Source: Actinomycetes bacterium
Lineage (GTDB): Bacteria; Actinomycetota; Acidimicrobiia; Acidimicrobiales; RAAP-2
NCBI GenBank assembly: GCA_021822565.1
Contig: JAKAQM010000010.1
Location: forward strand, 1 to 41,754
Direction: 5' to 3'
Length of the DNA: 41,754 bases
Each line of letters begins with the position of its first letter. The stretch's first letter is position 1. Position numbers and translations under genes: made by a program. Below are positions 1 to 8,062 of the stretch, piece by piece. Under the pieces are notes generated by a model that saw nothing but the letters and a program-made list of their open reading frames with translations, ran no database searches and was not told where the DNA came from.

Positions 1-82
1 CGTCGAACTCGACAGGTACTGCGACGGCGAAGATCCTGGTCACGGTGGTGTTCAGGTCGGCTGTGGGAGGCTTCGGGCTCAT
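1..82 (-). CDS. possible N-terminus of a gene running off the left edge
   Basis: On the minus strand an ATG at 82 opens 27 codons without a stop up to the window edge, and the composition (TTVTRIFAVAVPVEFD near the edge) looks protein-like. No Shine-Dalgarno or leaderless promoter pattern is evident before the ATG, and the fragment is too short to assign to a family. It would be divergent from the DUF2293 gene at 187. Confidence 0.25.
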   Translation of the reverse strand, partial: MSPKPPTADLNTTVTRIFAVAVPVEFD

Positions 83-186
83 TGCTCACGAGCAGGCGAT
101 CCGAACCTACGACACCCCGAGGCGGGCTCGAGGCTGCGCATCGCCGACTTCGAGCCAGCCTGCCGAGTGCGCGACCATAGGCCCAG

Positions 187-1278
187 GTGATGAGCGTGTC
201 AGCGGCAGCGACGAGGCAGGAGAACGGGGCCAAGCTCGAGCAGCGCGTCGTTCGAGCGGCCGAAGCCGCCCTCGCGGACCGGCAGTTCGTCAGCGCGATC
301 GACGTGTTGGTGGGCATCGGCTGGCTCGCTCCGGCGCACGTCGAGGAGTGGCGCCAAGGACGCGTCGAGTACCTGGAGCGGGTGACCCAGGCCAACCTCG
401 CCAAGCTCTCGGCCGCCATGAAGATCCTCCGCGCCTGGGCGACGGGCCAGGGGCTGGTGCCGAGCGAGACCGTCTACGTCGCGCGCACCCGCGACCGCCG
501 GGCCCTGCGGTTCTCGAAGAGCGCCAACCCCGACATCGAGCGCGCCTACCGGACGCACTGGGTCTCGCCGGCGCTGTCCGAGGCGAAGCGCCGCCGGTTG
601 ACCGAGCGCCAGAGCCGGCCCGCCGACCTGGTGGTGGTCATGCCGCTCAAGGAGTGGACCTGCGTGGAGTGCTCGGGCACCGGGGACCTGCTGATCATGG
701 ACAGCCCGGGACCGCTGTGCTTGGCCTGCGCGGACATGGACCATCTCGTCTACCTGCCCTCGGGGGACGCCGCGCTCACCCGCCGCGCCAAGAAGGCGAG
801 CGGGCTCGCCGCGGTGGTGGTCCGCTTCAGCCGCTCGAGGAAGCGCTACGAACGCCAGGGGATCCTCGTCGAGGAGGCTGCTCTCGACGAAGCCGAGCGG
901 GAGTGCCTGGCCGACGAGGAGGTGCGGGCCCGTCGCCGCGAGCGCGAGGAGGTCCGCCGGGCCGACCAGGATCTCGCATTCCAGGCGGAGATGGCGGCCG
1001 AGATCGTCCGGCTGTTCCCCGGCTGCACCGCCGTACGCGCCGAGGCAATCGCCCACCACGCCGGCGCCCGGGGAAGTGGCCGTGTCGGGCGTAGCGCGGC
1101 GGGTCGTGCGCTCGACGCGCGAGCGGTGACCCTCGCCGTGGCCGCCTCCGTGCGCCACGAGGACACCGGCTACGACGAACTGCTCATGTCGGGCGTTCCT
1201 CGAACCGCAGCGCGCGAGCAGGTGGGCGCCGAAGTTCAGCGCATCCTGGCGAGCTGGCAGGCACCCTGGCCCTCCTGA
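187..1278 (+). CDS. DUF2293 domain-containing protein
   Basis: The protein has about 363 residues. Its C-terminus carries the DUF2293 signature: FPGCTAVRAEAIAHHA, then GSGRVGRS, then a VRHEDTGYDELL block followed by a short helix ending in a tryptophan. The middle has two CxxC-like pairs (WTCVECSGTG and LCLACADMDH), which suggest a zinc-ribbon. The function of DUF2293 is unknown; the cysteine pairs and many Arg/Lys residues make nucleic-acid binding a reasonable guess only. GTG at 187 is followed at once by ATG at 190; a weak hexamer TAGGCC at 178-183 lies 6 bases before the ATG, so 190 may be the true start. The gene appears monocistronic, with a 69-base gap before the next start. Confidence 0.85.
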   Translation: MMSVSAAATRQENGAKLEQRVVRAAEAALADRQFVSAIDVLVGIGWLAPAHVEEWRQGRVEYLERVTQANLAKLSAAMKILRAWATGQGLVPSETVYVARTRDRRALRFSKSANPDIERAYRTHWVSPALSEAKRRRLTERQSRPADLVVVMPLKEWTCVECSGTGDLLIMDSPGPLCLACADMDHLVYLPSGDAALTRRAKKASGLAAVVVRFSRSRKRYERQGILVEEAALDEAERECLADEEVRARRREREEVRRADQDLAFQAEMAAEIVRLFPGCTAVRAEAIAHHAGARGSGRVGRSAAGRALDARAVTLAVAASVRHEDTGYDELLMSGVPRTAAREQVGAEVQRILASWQAPWPS

Positions 1279-1334
1279 GCGAGCACGCCTCGGCGAACCT
1301 CGCCCCAGTCCCGCGCCGCAGTGTGCGCCTCGCC

Positions 1335-1340
1335 TACGGT
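1335..1340 (+). promoter_or_regulatory. -10 element of a leaderless promoter
   Basis: TACGGT lies exactly 7 bases before ATG 1348, leaving no space for a ribosome-binding site. The same arrangement recurs before several other genes in this window, which is why ATG 1348 is preferred over the upstream GTG at 1321. Confidence 0.5.
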
Positions 1341-1347
1341 GGGAGCC

Positions 1348-2214
1348 ATGTGGACAGAGCCACCGTGGTATGGGGAGCCGGCGCCAGACGACCCTGCCCT
1401 CGCCGAGCTGTCGGCAATCGAGGAGGCTGACGAGCTCTGCCGGCGCCTGCTCGAGTCACCGTGGGGATGGGGGCACAGCTCCCGTTGTGCAGAGGCGGTC
1501 GACCTCCTCGCCAGCGTGCACGGCACCGGCACCCTCCCCGATGCGTTTCTCGCCATGCTCCTCTGCACCTGCGACCGGTGGGGTCGGGTCACGGCCAAGC
1601 TGATCGGTGCCGTCGAAGGATCAGGGATCCTCACCAGCGCCGACCTCGACGAGCTGGCCGGATCGTTCCTCGGCGAGGAGGTGGTCATCGAGTACCCCTT
1701 CCTCTGGGTGTGCCCTCGAGGGCTCGACCTCGGTTCTTCCGACGAGGCGGCTGGCTTCGTCGTCGACGAGGACACGATGGCCCAGACCCGTCGTCGCCCC
1801 GAGCCGCCGCTGCGCCGCTGGGCTGCCGCCCGAGCGCTTCGGAGCGACTCCGGGAGGCTCGACGACTTGCTGACCTCGACCGGCCCTTTCCCGCCGCGCC
1901 ACCGCGACGCGGCGCTCCACGGCCTGCTCGACGCCGCGGATGCCCTGGAGGAAGCCGACCGCCGCCGGCTGGTGCGGCGCGGGCTGCGCTGCAGCGTCGG
2001 CAGCGTCCGTCGGTCCGCGCTCGATCGGCTCTGCGAGCTCGACGGGCCGGACGCGGCGCTCCGGCGTGCGCGCGCCGACGCCAATCGGGCCGTGCGGGCC
2101 TGGCGACCGGCCACTCCCGTCGCGAGCGGCCCAGGTGCAGCCTCCAGACGCGCCGCGCGCGTCGCCACGCCGGATTCTGGTGGAGCCGGCAGGGCCGCGG
2201 GGTCACGGCCATGA
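1348..2214 (+). CDS. hypothetical protein, translationally coupled to DUF6398 gene
   Basis: The protein has 288 residues and no family I recognise. It is acidic in the first half (MWTEPPWYGEP start, several Leu/Cys-rich helices) and Arg-rich in the last 100 residues, with a helical-repeat look (RRWAAARAL, HGLLDAADALEEADRRRLV, RRSALDRLCELDGPDAALRRARAD). The latter resembles HEAT-like repeats, but this is only a visual impression. No signal peptide or membrane segment is present. Its stop overlaps the start of the next gene as ATGA, so the two are probably translated together. The tail after residue 250 is rich in Ala/Arg/Pro and may be poorly folded. Confidence 0.6.
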   Translation: MWTEPPWYGEPAPDDPALAELSAIEEADELCRRLLESPWGWGHSSRCAEAVDLLASVHGTGTLPDAFLAMLLCTCDRWGRVTAKLIGAVEGSGILTSADLDELAGSFLGEEVVIEYPFLWVCPRGLDLGSSDEAAGFVVDEDTMAQTRRRPEPPLRRWAAARALRSDSGRLDDLLTSTGPFPPRHRDAALHGLLDAADALEEADRRRLVRRGLRCSVGSVRRSALDRLCELDGPDAALRRARADANRAVRAWRPATPVASGPGAASRRAARVATPDSGGAGRAAGSRP

Positions 2215-2762
2215 CCGAGGCGCCCGGAACCCCGATGCCGAGCGACGACCTCTCGAGCCTGCGGGTGCCGAAGGCGCTACGGGCCGACGTGGCCGAGATC
2301 GCGGCCCTCGTCGACGAGGTGTGCGTCGAGCACCTCGACGACGAGTACGGCTCGCTGTGTCTTCGCCTGCTCGCCAAGCTGGCTCGAAAGCGTCCGTCTC
2401 CACTGGTGCGCGGCGAGCGGCGCGTCTGGGCGGCGGCTGCCCTCTACACCGTGGGCAGCATCAATTTCCTGTTCGACCCGAGCCAGGAGCCGCACCTGCG
2501 GGCCGACGAGCTCGCCATGGCCACCGGGGTGGCGAAGTCCACCATGGCCAACAAGGCGGCCCTGATCCGCCGGACGTTGCAGCTCGGGCCGCTCGATCCA
2601 GAGCTGTGCCGCCGAGAGCTGCTCGCCAGCCATCCCTACGCGTGGCTGGTCGAGATCGACGGCTTCGTCGTGGACGTTCGCGCCCTGCCCCAGCCGCTCC
2701 AGGACGACGCACGACGACGGGGTCTCGTGCCGGCCTGGCCGGGCTCGGCCCCGCCGCGCTGA
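2211..2762 (+). CDS. DUF6398 domain-containing protein
   Basis: The protein has 183 residues. The core matches the DUF6398 pattern: an acidic helical N-half (VDEVCVEHLDDEYGSLC), WAAAALYTVGSINFLFDPS, then LRADELAMATGVAKSTMANKA, a helix-turn-helix-like stretch, and LGPLDPELCRR. Family members are uncharacterised; the central segment resembles the cyclin-like/HTH repeat of TFIIB-type folds, so nucleic-acid binding is possible. The C-terminal sentence-like motif NPYAWLVEIDGF of relatives appears here as HPYAWLVEIDGF. It starts at an ATG that overlaps the stop of the upstream gene by four bases, so it is the second gene of a two-gene unit. It converges with the next operon after about 230 bases without an evident gene. 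Confidence 0.75.
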   Translation: MTEAPGTPMPSDDLSSLRVPKALRADVAEIAALVDEVCVEHLDDEYGSLCLRLLAKLARKRPSPLVRGERRVWAAAALYTVGSINFLFDPSQEPHLRADELAMATGVAKSTMANKAALIRRTLQLGPLDPELCRRELLASHPYAWLVEIDGFVVDVRALPQPLQDDARRRGLVPAWPGSAPPR

Positions 2763-2994
2763 GCCCGGGCGCGCCGCGCACCGCTCGCTGAGCAGCGAAG
2801 AGCCTCCATTCCTGGCCGACGCGGCGGGAGCGCCCGGCGCCGTCGGCATGACGACGAGAACGACCCGCCAACCCGGGTCAAGCCGGCGTTCAGCCTCGAT
2901 GACGTCGTCGGCGCGCTCACCCTCGGCAGCGGACCTCGAGCGGGCGGAGAGGCGGGGCAACTCCCGATCATCGTGGGGCCGACCCCGACGAAGT

Positions 2995-4302
2995 CTACGG
3001 TCCGGTCTTTGAACCCCAACGGGCCTTTGCCCGCTCCAGGAACGGCGGCTCCGTGCTCGGCCCAGCTCCTTTGACGACGTCTTCGAAGCCCGGCATGAAC
3101 CCAGTCTTGCGTTGATGCACCTCGCGCACCTCGCGCACCACCCGATCCCAGTCCGCGCCGAGACCTGCCTTCACGTAGCACCGCTTGGCCTGTTCGAAGT
3201 TCCCAAGTGCAGCACCGTAGTACTTGCTCTTCTTCGCGTTGACGACGCGCATTCCCATCGCTCGCCAGAGTCGAGCGGCTTCTGCGGGATGGGCCTTTTC
3301 GAGCCTTCGTGCGGCGGGTTCCAACGCGTAGTGGCTCACGGCTTCGAGCTCCTCATCGGTACTTTTCTTCACCAGCTCTGAAAGGCGCCCGGTCTCCTTG
3401 GTCTCGACGAAGAGGCCGATCAAGGAGTACAGATCTGCTCCGGCCGCTGCCTCCATCGCCTTGGCGTGCCAGGACGCGCGGTCTTGTTTGGGGGCGAACT
3501 TCATCACGTCGTCGTAGGTGTACTTGCTCGGATGCTCGCGGAACTCGGCCCAGGCCGACGCGAGGGCCTCCTGCTCACGGCCGAGCTTGCGCAGCAGCTC
3601 GCGTCTCAGGTTCTGGAGCTCGTAGTCGGATGACGAGCCCCGAGGGTCCTTCGCCACGATCTCGATGCCCCGCTCGACCCACGAAAGGGCCTCTTCCGGT
3701 TTGCGCTTCGCGATGAGCATTCTGGCGACGGCATGGCAGTCCTTCGCGCTCAGGCCTGTCTGTTGCGCGAGCGTGACGTAGGCCGCAATGTCCTTCTGCC
3801 CGATGTGCAGCGCACGCAGCACCTCAGCCCAGCGTCGCTGCTTGGAGCTGGTGAACCGCTCGCGGACTTGCGCCACGAGGGCAGCCAACCCCGCCTTGTC
3901 GAGCACCGACGCCACCTTGGTCTCCAGGCCGTAGCAGAAGCCATAAGGGTCGTCGTCCATCCATCCAAGGAGCCGAGCCGCCGTCTCCTCTGGCGCCGCA
4001 CCGGCCGCCTGGCGAGCCTTAACCCAGCCACAAAACAGCTCCTCGACGAACATGCCGAAAGCGCCGCTCGAATCGTCGAGCTCCTCCACCTTCTCGTAGC
4101 AGCCGGCAAGAAACGCCTCGTAGAGCGCGACCGCCCGATCGGGTGCGCTCTCGAGGAGTGGTGCGATATCGCGCTCGACCTCCTCGAGGTCGCTCACGAA
4201 GGAGAAGCACGAGCGGTCGCCGACGAAGCGACCCGGGTCGAGCGCCGCCTCGATCTCCCGTTCGAGCGGGTCACGTGACCCGCGGGCGACCTTCTTGGTC
4301 AC
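2995..4302 (-). CDS. helical-repeat protein, DUF6880-like
   Basis: The protein has 435 residues and is mostly amphipathic helices. Diagnostic stretches are ALYEAFLAGCYEKVEELDD, SSGAFGMFVEELFCGWVKAR and LLGWMDDDPYGFCYGLE, then TPR-like pairs of helices up to a C-terminal VREVHQRKTGFMPGFEDVV. This matches my memory of a family often labelled DUF6880 or found as the C-terminal half of SWIM zinc-finger proteins, but no SWIM motif (CxCx..CxH) is present here. It is cytoplasmic, with no signal or membrane segment. GTG 4302 was chosen because its GTGA overlaps the stop of the upstream gene; the longer open frame upstream is Arg-rich and overlaps that gene. It is the last gene of a three-gene operon. 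A distant paralogue lies at 8063-9418. Function is unknown. Confidence 0.7.
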   Translation of the reverse strand: MTKKVARGSRDPLEREIEAALDPGRFVGDRSCFSFVSDLEEVERDIAPLLESAPDRAVALYEAFLAGCYEKVEELDDSSGAFGMFVEELFCGWVKARQAAGAAPEETAARLLGWMDDDPYGFCYGLETKVASVLDKAGLAALVAQVRERFTSSKQRRWAEVLRALHIGQKDIAAYVTLAQQTGLSAKDCHAVARMLIAKRKPEEALSWVERGIEIVAKDPRGSSSDYELQNLRRELLRKLGREQEALASAWAEFREHPSKYTYDDVMKFAPKQDRASWHAKAMEAAAGADLYSLIGLFVETKETGRLSELVKKSTDEELEAVSHYALEPAARRLEKAHPAEAARLWRAMGMRVVNAKKSKYYGAALGNFEQAKRCYVKAGLGADWDRVVREVREVHQRKTGFMPGFEDVVKGAGPSTEPPFLERAKARWGSKTGP

Positions 4303-4673
4303 CGTCGGACCCGTGAAACGCCGCGGGCGTTCTTTTCCTTCGGTCGCGCCTCGTCGACCGGCTCCGCACGGAAGCCGGAGTCGTCGCCCAGGTGGAAGTA
4401 GACGTGACCGCGCAGCGAGCCGTCGTCTTCGCGCACCGCCCAGCCACGGCCGCTTGCATGATCGCAGTCGTCGTGACCCTCCCACGAGAACTCGACACCG
4501 GGGTGCCCGTCGCGAGAAGCCTCCCGCCAGTCGACGCCGCCCTCGACAGCGATGAAGCCAAGGCTGCCCGTGTGGTCTCGGCCGAACTCGATGAAGCCAG
4601 GCCCGACCAGGTCGACGTCTTGTTGCGCCCAGAGCTCCATCTCGACGATCCGCCACCTGCCCACGAGGCTCAT
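4299..4673 (-). CDS. conserved small hypothetical protein
   Basis: The protein has 124 residues and begins MSLVGRWRIVEMELW. It contains FIEFGRDHTGSLGFIAVEG, then VEFSWEGHDDCDHASGRGWA, and ends GHVYFHLGDDSGFRAE. The alternation of hydrophobic and charged residues suggests a small beta-barrel with about eight strands. I recall similar stand-alone proteins in many bacteria, all without known function. ATGA overlap with the upstream gene and GTGA overlap with the downstream gene place it in the middle of a tightly coupled operon. The last 15 residues are Arg/Lys-rich and look disordered. Confidence 0.7.
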   Translation of the reverse strand: MSLVGRWRIVEMELWAQQDVDLVGPGFIEFGRDHTGSLGFIAVEGGVDWREASRDGHPGVEFSWEGHDDCDHASGRGWAVREDDGSLRGHVYFHLGDDSGFRAEPVDEARPKEKNARGVSRVRR

Positions 4674-5839
4674 CGTTGTTCCCCTCGCACGTTGCTTGGA
4701 CCGGCTCCGAGGCCGGCACGCTCCAGGCGTTGCAGGAGGCCCTGCTTCTTCGAGTGCTGCTGGCGCAGCTCCACGAGGCGCCGATCGAACGCCTCCAGGC
4801 ACCGCTCGCGCTCGCTGACCATCCGCAAGTCCCCGAGAAGTTCGACGGCTTCGTCGTAGCGAGCAGGCTGGCGCGTGCCGATGGCGGCGTACACCTGCTC
4901 CCAGGCTTGTTCCTGACGCCCCGCCAGGGCAGCCAGGTGCCGCTCGCGGGCAGCTGCTCGGGCGTGCTCTCGCCGGGCCTGCTCCTGCGCCCGGCGCTCA
5001 GCAGCAAGGCGCGCTCGCTGCTCGCGGTGTCGCCGCGCCGCGTCCTGCAGCTCGGCCGCCGTGCGGCGTCCCTTCTCCTCCCCGCAGTCGTCGCCTTCGC
5101 CGCGGAACCGGCGCGCCACCTCCATGCCGAGGTGCGGGTCGCCGCTGGCAAGACGAGCGAGCAACGCATCCTTCTCTTCTGCGGGCAAGCGGGTTACCCA
5201 GCCGGTCAGCTCGGCGGCGGAGGGCTCGATCGGTTCCAGCGGCTTGCTCGCCTCGGCCGCCACCGACAGCAGGTCCTCGTCGAGGCGCAGGAACTCGACG
5301 AAGCTCTGCAGCGCCGGGCTTACGGTCGCGAGACCCGGCGGGACGGCCGGCTCCAGCTCGTTCTCCCCCAACTCGCCTGCATCCACGGAAACCAGCCACG
5401 CCAGGTACAGGAGCCTCCGGTCACCCCCGGCCAGCTCGGAGCGCACCGGGATGATCGAGCTGAGCGAGTCCTCGGCGCCTTCCTCCCAGTACTCATCCTC
5501 CTTCTCGCTCGTCAGCTCCACGATCACCTGGTCCCCAGCCGACCATGCACATGCCGAGTCCGTCGCTGCGTAACGAGACGCAACCTCGACGCCGAGCAGC
5601 GACGTCGGCAGCCGGAGCATGAGCTGGCGGGTCCCCCAGTTGGCGAGGTACAAGAACGCGTCGAAGTACCGGGACATCAGCAGCCGGGGGTCACCCTTGA
5701 AGGCACCCCAGTGGTAGGTGTTGACAAGGCGCGTCGAAGTGATCCGAGCCCGGGTGGACAGCGCCCGCAGCTCCCGTTGCTGGCGAGCATCGAGTGGCCG
5801 GTCGATGGCGAGGAACTCGTAGTACTGGTACTCGCTCAC
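4670..5839 (-). CDS. conserved hypothetical protein with SEYQYYEF N-terminus
   Basis: The protein has about 389 residues. The N-terminus SEYQYYEFLAIDRPLD and the following STRARITSTRLVNTYHWG, FKGDPRLLMSRYFDAFLY and ANWGTRQLMLRLP are a conserved block that I recognise from a widespread uncharacterised family. After about residue 225 the chain becomes a long, highly charged coiled coil (QDAARRHREQRARLAAERRAQ). GTG 5839 was chosen because homologues start at this block. It is the first gene of a three-gene operon; its stop overlaps the next start as ATGA. In genomes I remember, relatives sit beside SWIM-finger or helical-repeat proteins, as here. Function is unknown. Confidence 0.7.
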   Translation of the reverse strand: MSEYQYYEFLAIDRPLDARQQRELRALSTRARITSTRLVNTYHWGAFKGDPRLLMSRYFDAFLYLANWGTRQLMLRLPTSLLGVEVASRYAATDSACAWSAGDQVIVELTSEKEDEYWEEGAEDSLSSIIPVRSELAGGDRRLLYLAWLVSVDAGELGENELEPAVPPGLATVSPALQSFVEFLRLDEDLLSVAAEASKPLEPIEPSAAELTGWVTRLPAEEKDALLARLASGDPHLGMEVARRFRGEGDDCGEEKGRRTAAELQDAARRHREQRARLAAERRAQEQARREHARAAARERHLAALAGRQEQAWEQVYAAIGTRQPARYDEAVELLGDLRMVSERERCLEAFDRRLVELRQQHSKKQGLLQRLERAGLGAGPSNVRGEQR

Positions 5840-5950
5840 CGTGCGGCGACCTCCTCCTTCGAGCGACTCGGGACGACCATAGACGCCTTCAGTGCGGTCC
5901 CGGGGACTTCGGTGGTCAACGGACAACGACCCCCCGAGCCGGCTGCTCGC

Positions 5951-6841
5951 TCACGACCACGATCCGGCACTCGGCTCCCAGGACAGTCCTCTCACGTTCC
6001 CCGAAACGGCAGGGTCGGCGAAGGCGACGACCGCCGAGACCACCTCCGCGAACTGATCGGGGACGCGGTCTTCCAGTTGTTGCTTTCTCCTCCACGCTGC
6101 CCAGCGCGCCTGTCCGATCTCCCCGTAGCCGTCGAGGGCCCGGGCGAGAGGGACGAGCTCGACCTGCCGGTGGCGCGCCACCTGGCGGACCGACGCGGTG
6201 AGACCCGCCCCGGCCAGCGAATGACGGCGGCTCAGAAGGTAGATGTCGGCGAAGTCCCGCCAGCGGGTGTTGATCGTCCCGCGTGCGACAGCGGTCACGA
6301 TCTTCTCGGCGTGCACCATCACGAGCGGGTAGCCCCGCACGACGACCGCACCGCCGAGCAGGCGCGGAAGGTGCAGATCCTCGGGTGCAGGAACGATCGG
6401 GTCACCCACGTTGACATCGACGTGGAAGTGCGGGCGGGCCGTCGCCAGCTCGGCCTTCATCGTGACCCGCACGCCGCTGTAGGCGTCCTCGTCTCGGATC
6501 ACGGCTGCCGCAGCGCCGTCCACGTCGAACACCGCGCCGTCGTCGAGGCGAAGCGCCGCGACTTCGCAGATGGCCGCTCGGATGATCTCGGCATCGTTGT
6601 CGAGCGCCTGGGCCTGTAGATCGATATCGCGGGTCGGGCGGCGTTCACCGAAGGCAGCCAGGAGCACCCCGCCTTTCAAGACGAGCTGGTCAGCGAAACG
6701 GGACTCGGCCAGGCGAGCGAGGAACGACTCGAGGACGTAGAGCTGCAGGAGTTCGTCGACCGGGCGGCGATCGCCGCGAGCCTTGGTCCGCAGGTCGAGG
6801 TAGGCCTGACCCGCCCGGGTGGCCCGAGTAGGAGCGGTCAT
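5951..6841 (-). CDS. abiEii: AbiEii/AbiGii-type nucleotidyltransferase toxin
   Basis: The protein has 296 residues. It has the DNA polymerase beta-like nucleotidyltransferase motifs of the AbiEii toxin family: LVLKGGVLL (residues 53-61) followed by RPTRDIDLQ with the metal-binding D72 and D74, then VHAEKIVTAVARG and NTRWRDFADIYLL. Family members inhibit growth, probably by adding nucleotides to tRNA or by binding GTP, and work with AbiEi as a type IV toxin-antitoxin pair and in phage abortive infection. ATG 6841 overlaps the stop of abiEi by four bases. All key residues appear intact. Confidence 0.9.
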   Translation of the reverse strand: MTAPTRATRAGQAYLDLRTKARGDRRPVDELLQLYVLESFLARLAESRFADQLVLKGGVLLAAFGERRPTRDIDLQAQALDNDAEIIRAAICEVAALRLDDGAVFDVDGAAAAVIRDEDAYSGVRVTMKAELATARPHFHVDVNVGDPIVPAPEDLHLPRLLGGAVVVRGYPLVMVHAEKIVTAVARGTINTRWRDFADIYLLSRRHSLAGAGLTASVRQVARHRQVELVPLARALDGYGEIGQARWAAWRRKQQLEDRVPDQFAEVVSAVVAFADPAVSGNVRGLSWEPSAGSWS

Positions 6842-7434
6842 AAGAGGACTTCCAGCGCCTGGCGCAGCGCGGGCTCGGCCCGGGGGAACTCCCGGGCGAG
6901 CTCGATCAGTTGAGCAGGACTCCAGCCTGGGCGGTTGAGCCAGCGTCGTAGTGCCTCCCATGCGACCTCGCTCCCTTCGAGGTGGCGGAGGCGGACGACG
7001 TCGATGAGGGACCGCTCGGCTGAGTACAGGCCGATGGGCCGGCGGGCCCCGACCTCGAGCTCGTCGCGTCCCAGGTCGAAGGTGCGGGGGTCGAACTGGT
7101 GGATGCGGGACGGCGCCTTCAGGGACGGTCGAGTGCTTCCCCGGGGGATGGCGATGTCGATGGCGGTGGGGATGGCGTCGATCAGGCCGTGGCGCGCGAG
7201 CGCGGTCTCCAGGCACAGCGTGGCGTGCGGGACCCGCTCAGCGATCTCGATCAGGTCGGAGTCGGCGGGTGGGGCATCGGCCCAGCGGTAGACGCCGCCA
7301 CCGAGCGCGAGGATCTTCCCGCTGTCGCGCAGGGTGTACAGCCGCCTGTCGCCGACGCCGGCCCGCTTGGCCTCGCCGTAGGTGAACGTGTCACCCAGCT
7401 GCTCTCGGAGACCCGGGGTCTCGACGGTCCTCAT
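6838..7434 (-). CDS. abiEi: AbiEi-type antitoxin, transcriptional autoregulator
   Basis: The protein has 198 residues. The N-terminus (residues 1-50: FTYGEAKRAGVGDRRLYTL, then GKILALGGGVYRW) is the winged helix-turn-helix of AbiEi antitoxins. The rest has the usual LCLETALARHGL, DIAIPRGSTRP and SAERSLIDVVRLRH blocks. AbiEi represses its own operon by binding inverted repeats and prevents toxicity of AbiEii. A matching inverted repeat lies directly upstream (7439-7479). ATG 7434 lies 8 bases after TAGGAT, consistent with a leaderless transcript. It is the first gene of a two-gene operon. Confidence 0.9.
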   Translation of the reverse strand: MRTVETPGLREQLGDTFTYGEAKRAGVGDRRLYTLRDSGKILALGGGVYRWADAPPADSDLIEIAERVPHATLCLETALARHGLIDAIPTAIDIAIPRGSTRPSLKAPSRIHQFDPRTFDLGRDELEVGARRPIGLYSAERSLIDVVRLRHLEGSEVAWEALRRWLNRPGWSPAQLIELAREFPRAEPALRQALEVLL

Positions 7435-7438
7435 CGCA

Positions 7439-7479
7439 GGAAATCCTACTCACATCATCGCCATGTGGGTACGATTTCC
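7439..7479 (-). promoter_or_regulatory. abiE operator: inverted repeat with promoter -10
   Basis: Left half GGAAATCCTAC (7439-7449) and right half GTACGATTTCC (7469-7479) form an imperfect inverted repeat (10 of 11 positions) with a 19-base spacer, ending five bases before the abiEi start. On the minus strand the left half contains TAGGAT, the likely -10 box. Characterised AbiEi proteins bind spaced inverted repeats at this position, so this is the probable autoregulatory operator. Confidence 0.55.
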
Positions 7480-7516
7480 TTCGGTGCCCAACCGCCCGGG
7501 CCCCGTCATGCCAGCT

Positions 7517-7577
7517 CCAGCCGTCGGCTCAGCCGCACAACCTGTCGGAGGACTGGCCCGGCTCCTGCCGGGGGCGC
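7517..7577 (+). repeat. 61-bp dispersed repeat, copy A
   Basis: This stretch matches 10609-10669 at 57 of 61 positions without gaps, in the same orientation. It contains GTCGGAGGACTGG and CCGGCTCCTGCCGG, which can form short hairpins. It lies 83 bases upstream of the abiEi start. Four of the differences fall at first- or second-codon-like positions of the short open frame running through it, so conservation does not look like coding constraint. Confidence 0.7.
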
Positions 7578-7599
7578 GTAGAGCCATGTGATGTCGCGA

Positions 7600-7636
7600 G
7601 ACATCGGAGACACGTGTGTCAAGACATCGTAGACAC
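7600..7636 (+). repeat. 15-mer direct repeat, probable IS481-type end
   Basis: GACATCGGAGACAC (7600-7613) and GACATCGTAGACAC (7623-7636) are direct repeats with one mismatch and a 23-base period. They sit just outside the stop codon of the transposase remnant. IS481-family elements of actinobacteria commonly end in TGT-rich motifs of this kind, so this may be the surviving end of the element. Confidence 0.45.
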
Positions 7637-7658
7637 CCGTGTGGGGTCCTACCTGGCC

Positions 7659-7837
7659 TCACCCGATCGGCTGGTAGTCCTTTGTCGGGTCGAACTTCAA
7701 GTGGCGAAGCGGTGATCCGTCGAGCCCGACGATCCGGATGCCGAGGCCGGCGACGAACATGATCACCCTCCAGCCCTTGTAGGGCGCGCCAACCCCGATG
7801 TGGTGGAGGCGGCCGTTGTGCCGGAGGGTCACCTCTC
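7659..7837 (-). pseudogene. IS481-like transposase C-terminal remnant
   Basis: The minus-strand frame ending at 7659 encodes VTLRHNGRLHHIGVGAPYKG, then IRIVGLDGSP and FDPTKDYQPIG. This is the conserved C-terminal beta-domain found after the DDE integrase core in IS481-type transposases (consensus VTLRYxGRLHHIG ... LDPTRDYQP). All of the catalytic core is missing; upstream of about 7837 the sequence belongs to another gene read on the other strand. Confidence 0.7.
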
Positions 7838-8006
7838 CTTCTACCTGGTTGCCCACACACATGCCCACCATCACGTGGTGGTCACCCACGAAGTCGCCAC
7901 GAAGAAGATCAAGGTCCCCAACGCCTGCGTCGGCGTGGGCGTCCGCTACGTCACGCCATTCGAGATGCGCCGTGCCGAACGGGCCCGCTTCGTCATCGTC
8001 ACCTGA
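7836..8006 (+). pseudogene. 5'-truncated DUF4411 (PIN-like) toxin remnant
   Basis: The plus-strand frame reads SFYLVAHTHAHHHVVVTHEV, KKIKVPNACVGVGVRYVTPF and EMRRAERARFVI before a TGA. This is the C-terminal third of DUF4411 proteins, PIN-domain VapC-like RNases of about 160-170 residues, with the typical VVTHE and KIPNAC blocks. The N-terminal two thirds, with the first catalytic acidic residues, are absent because the IS remnant abuts at about 7836. No start codon or promoter of its own is visible. Confidence 0.65.
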
Positions 8007-8062
8007 GTCGGCCACGCCTGCATCCGCAACAGCTGTCACCCCGACGATCCTCTCCAACCACC

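Noticed and set aside
4676-6619. A 647-codon plus-strand open frame
   Set aside because: It lies antisense to the SEYQYYEF gene and abiEii, both of which have family motifs; it has none.
7484-7591. Small peptide genes inside the two 61-bp repeats
   Set aside because: The shared frame shows mostly amino-acid-changing differences between copies and the two ends differ, which argues against a conserved peptide.
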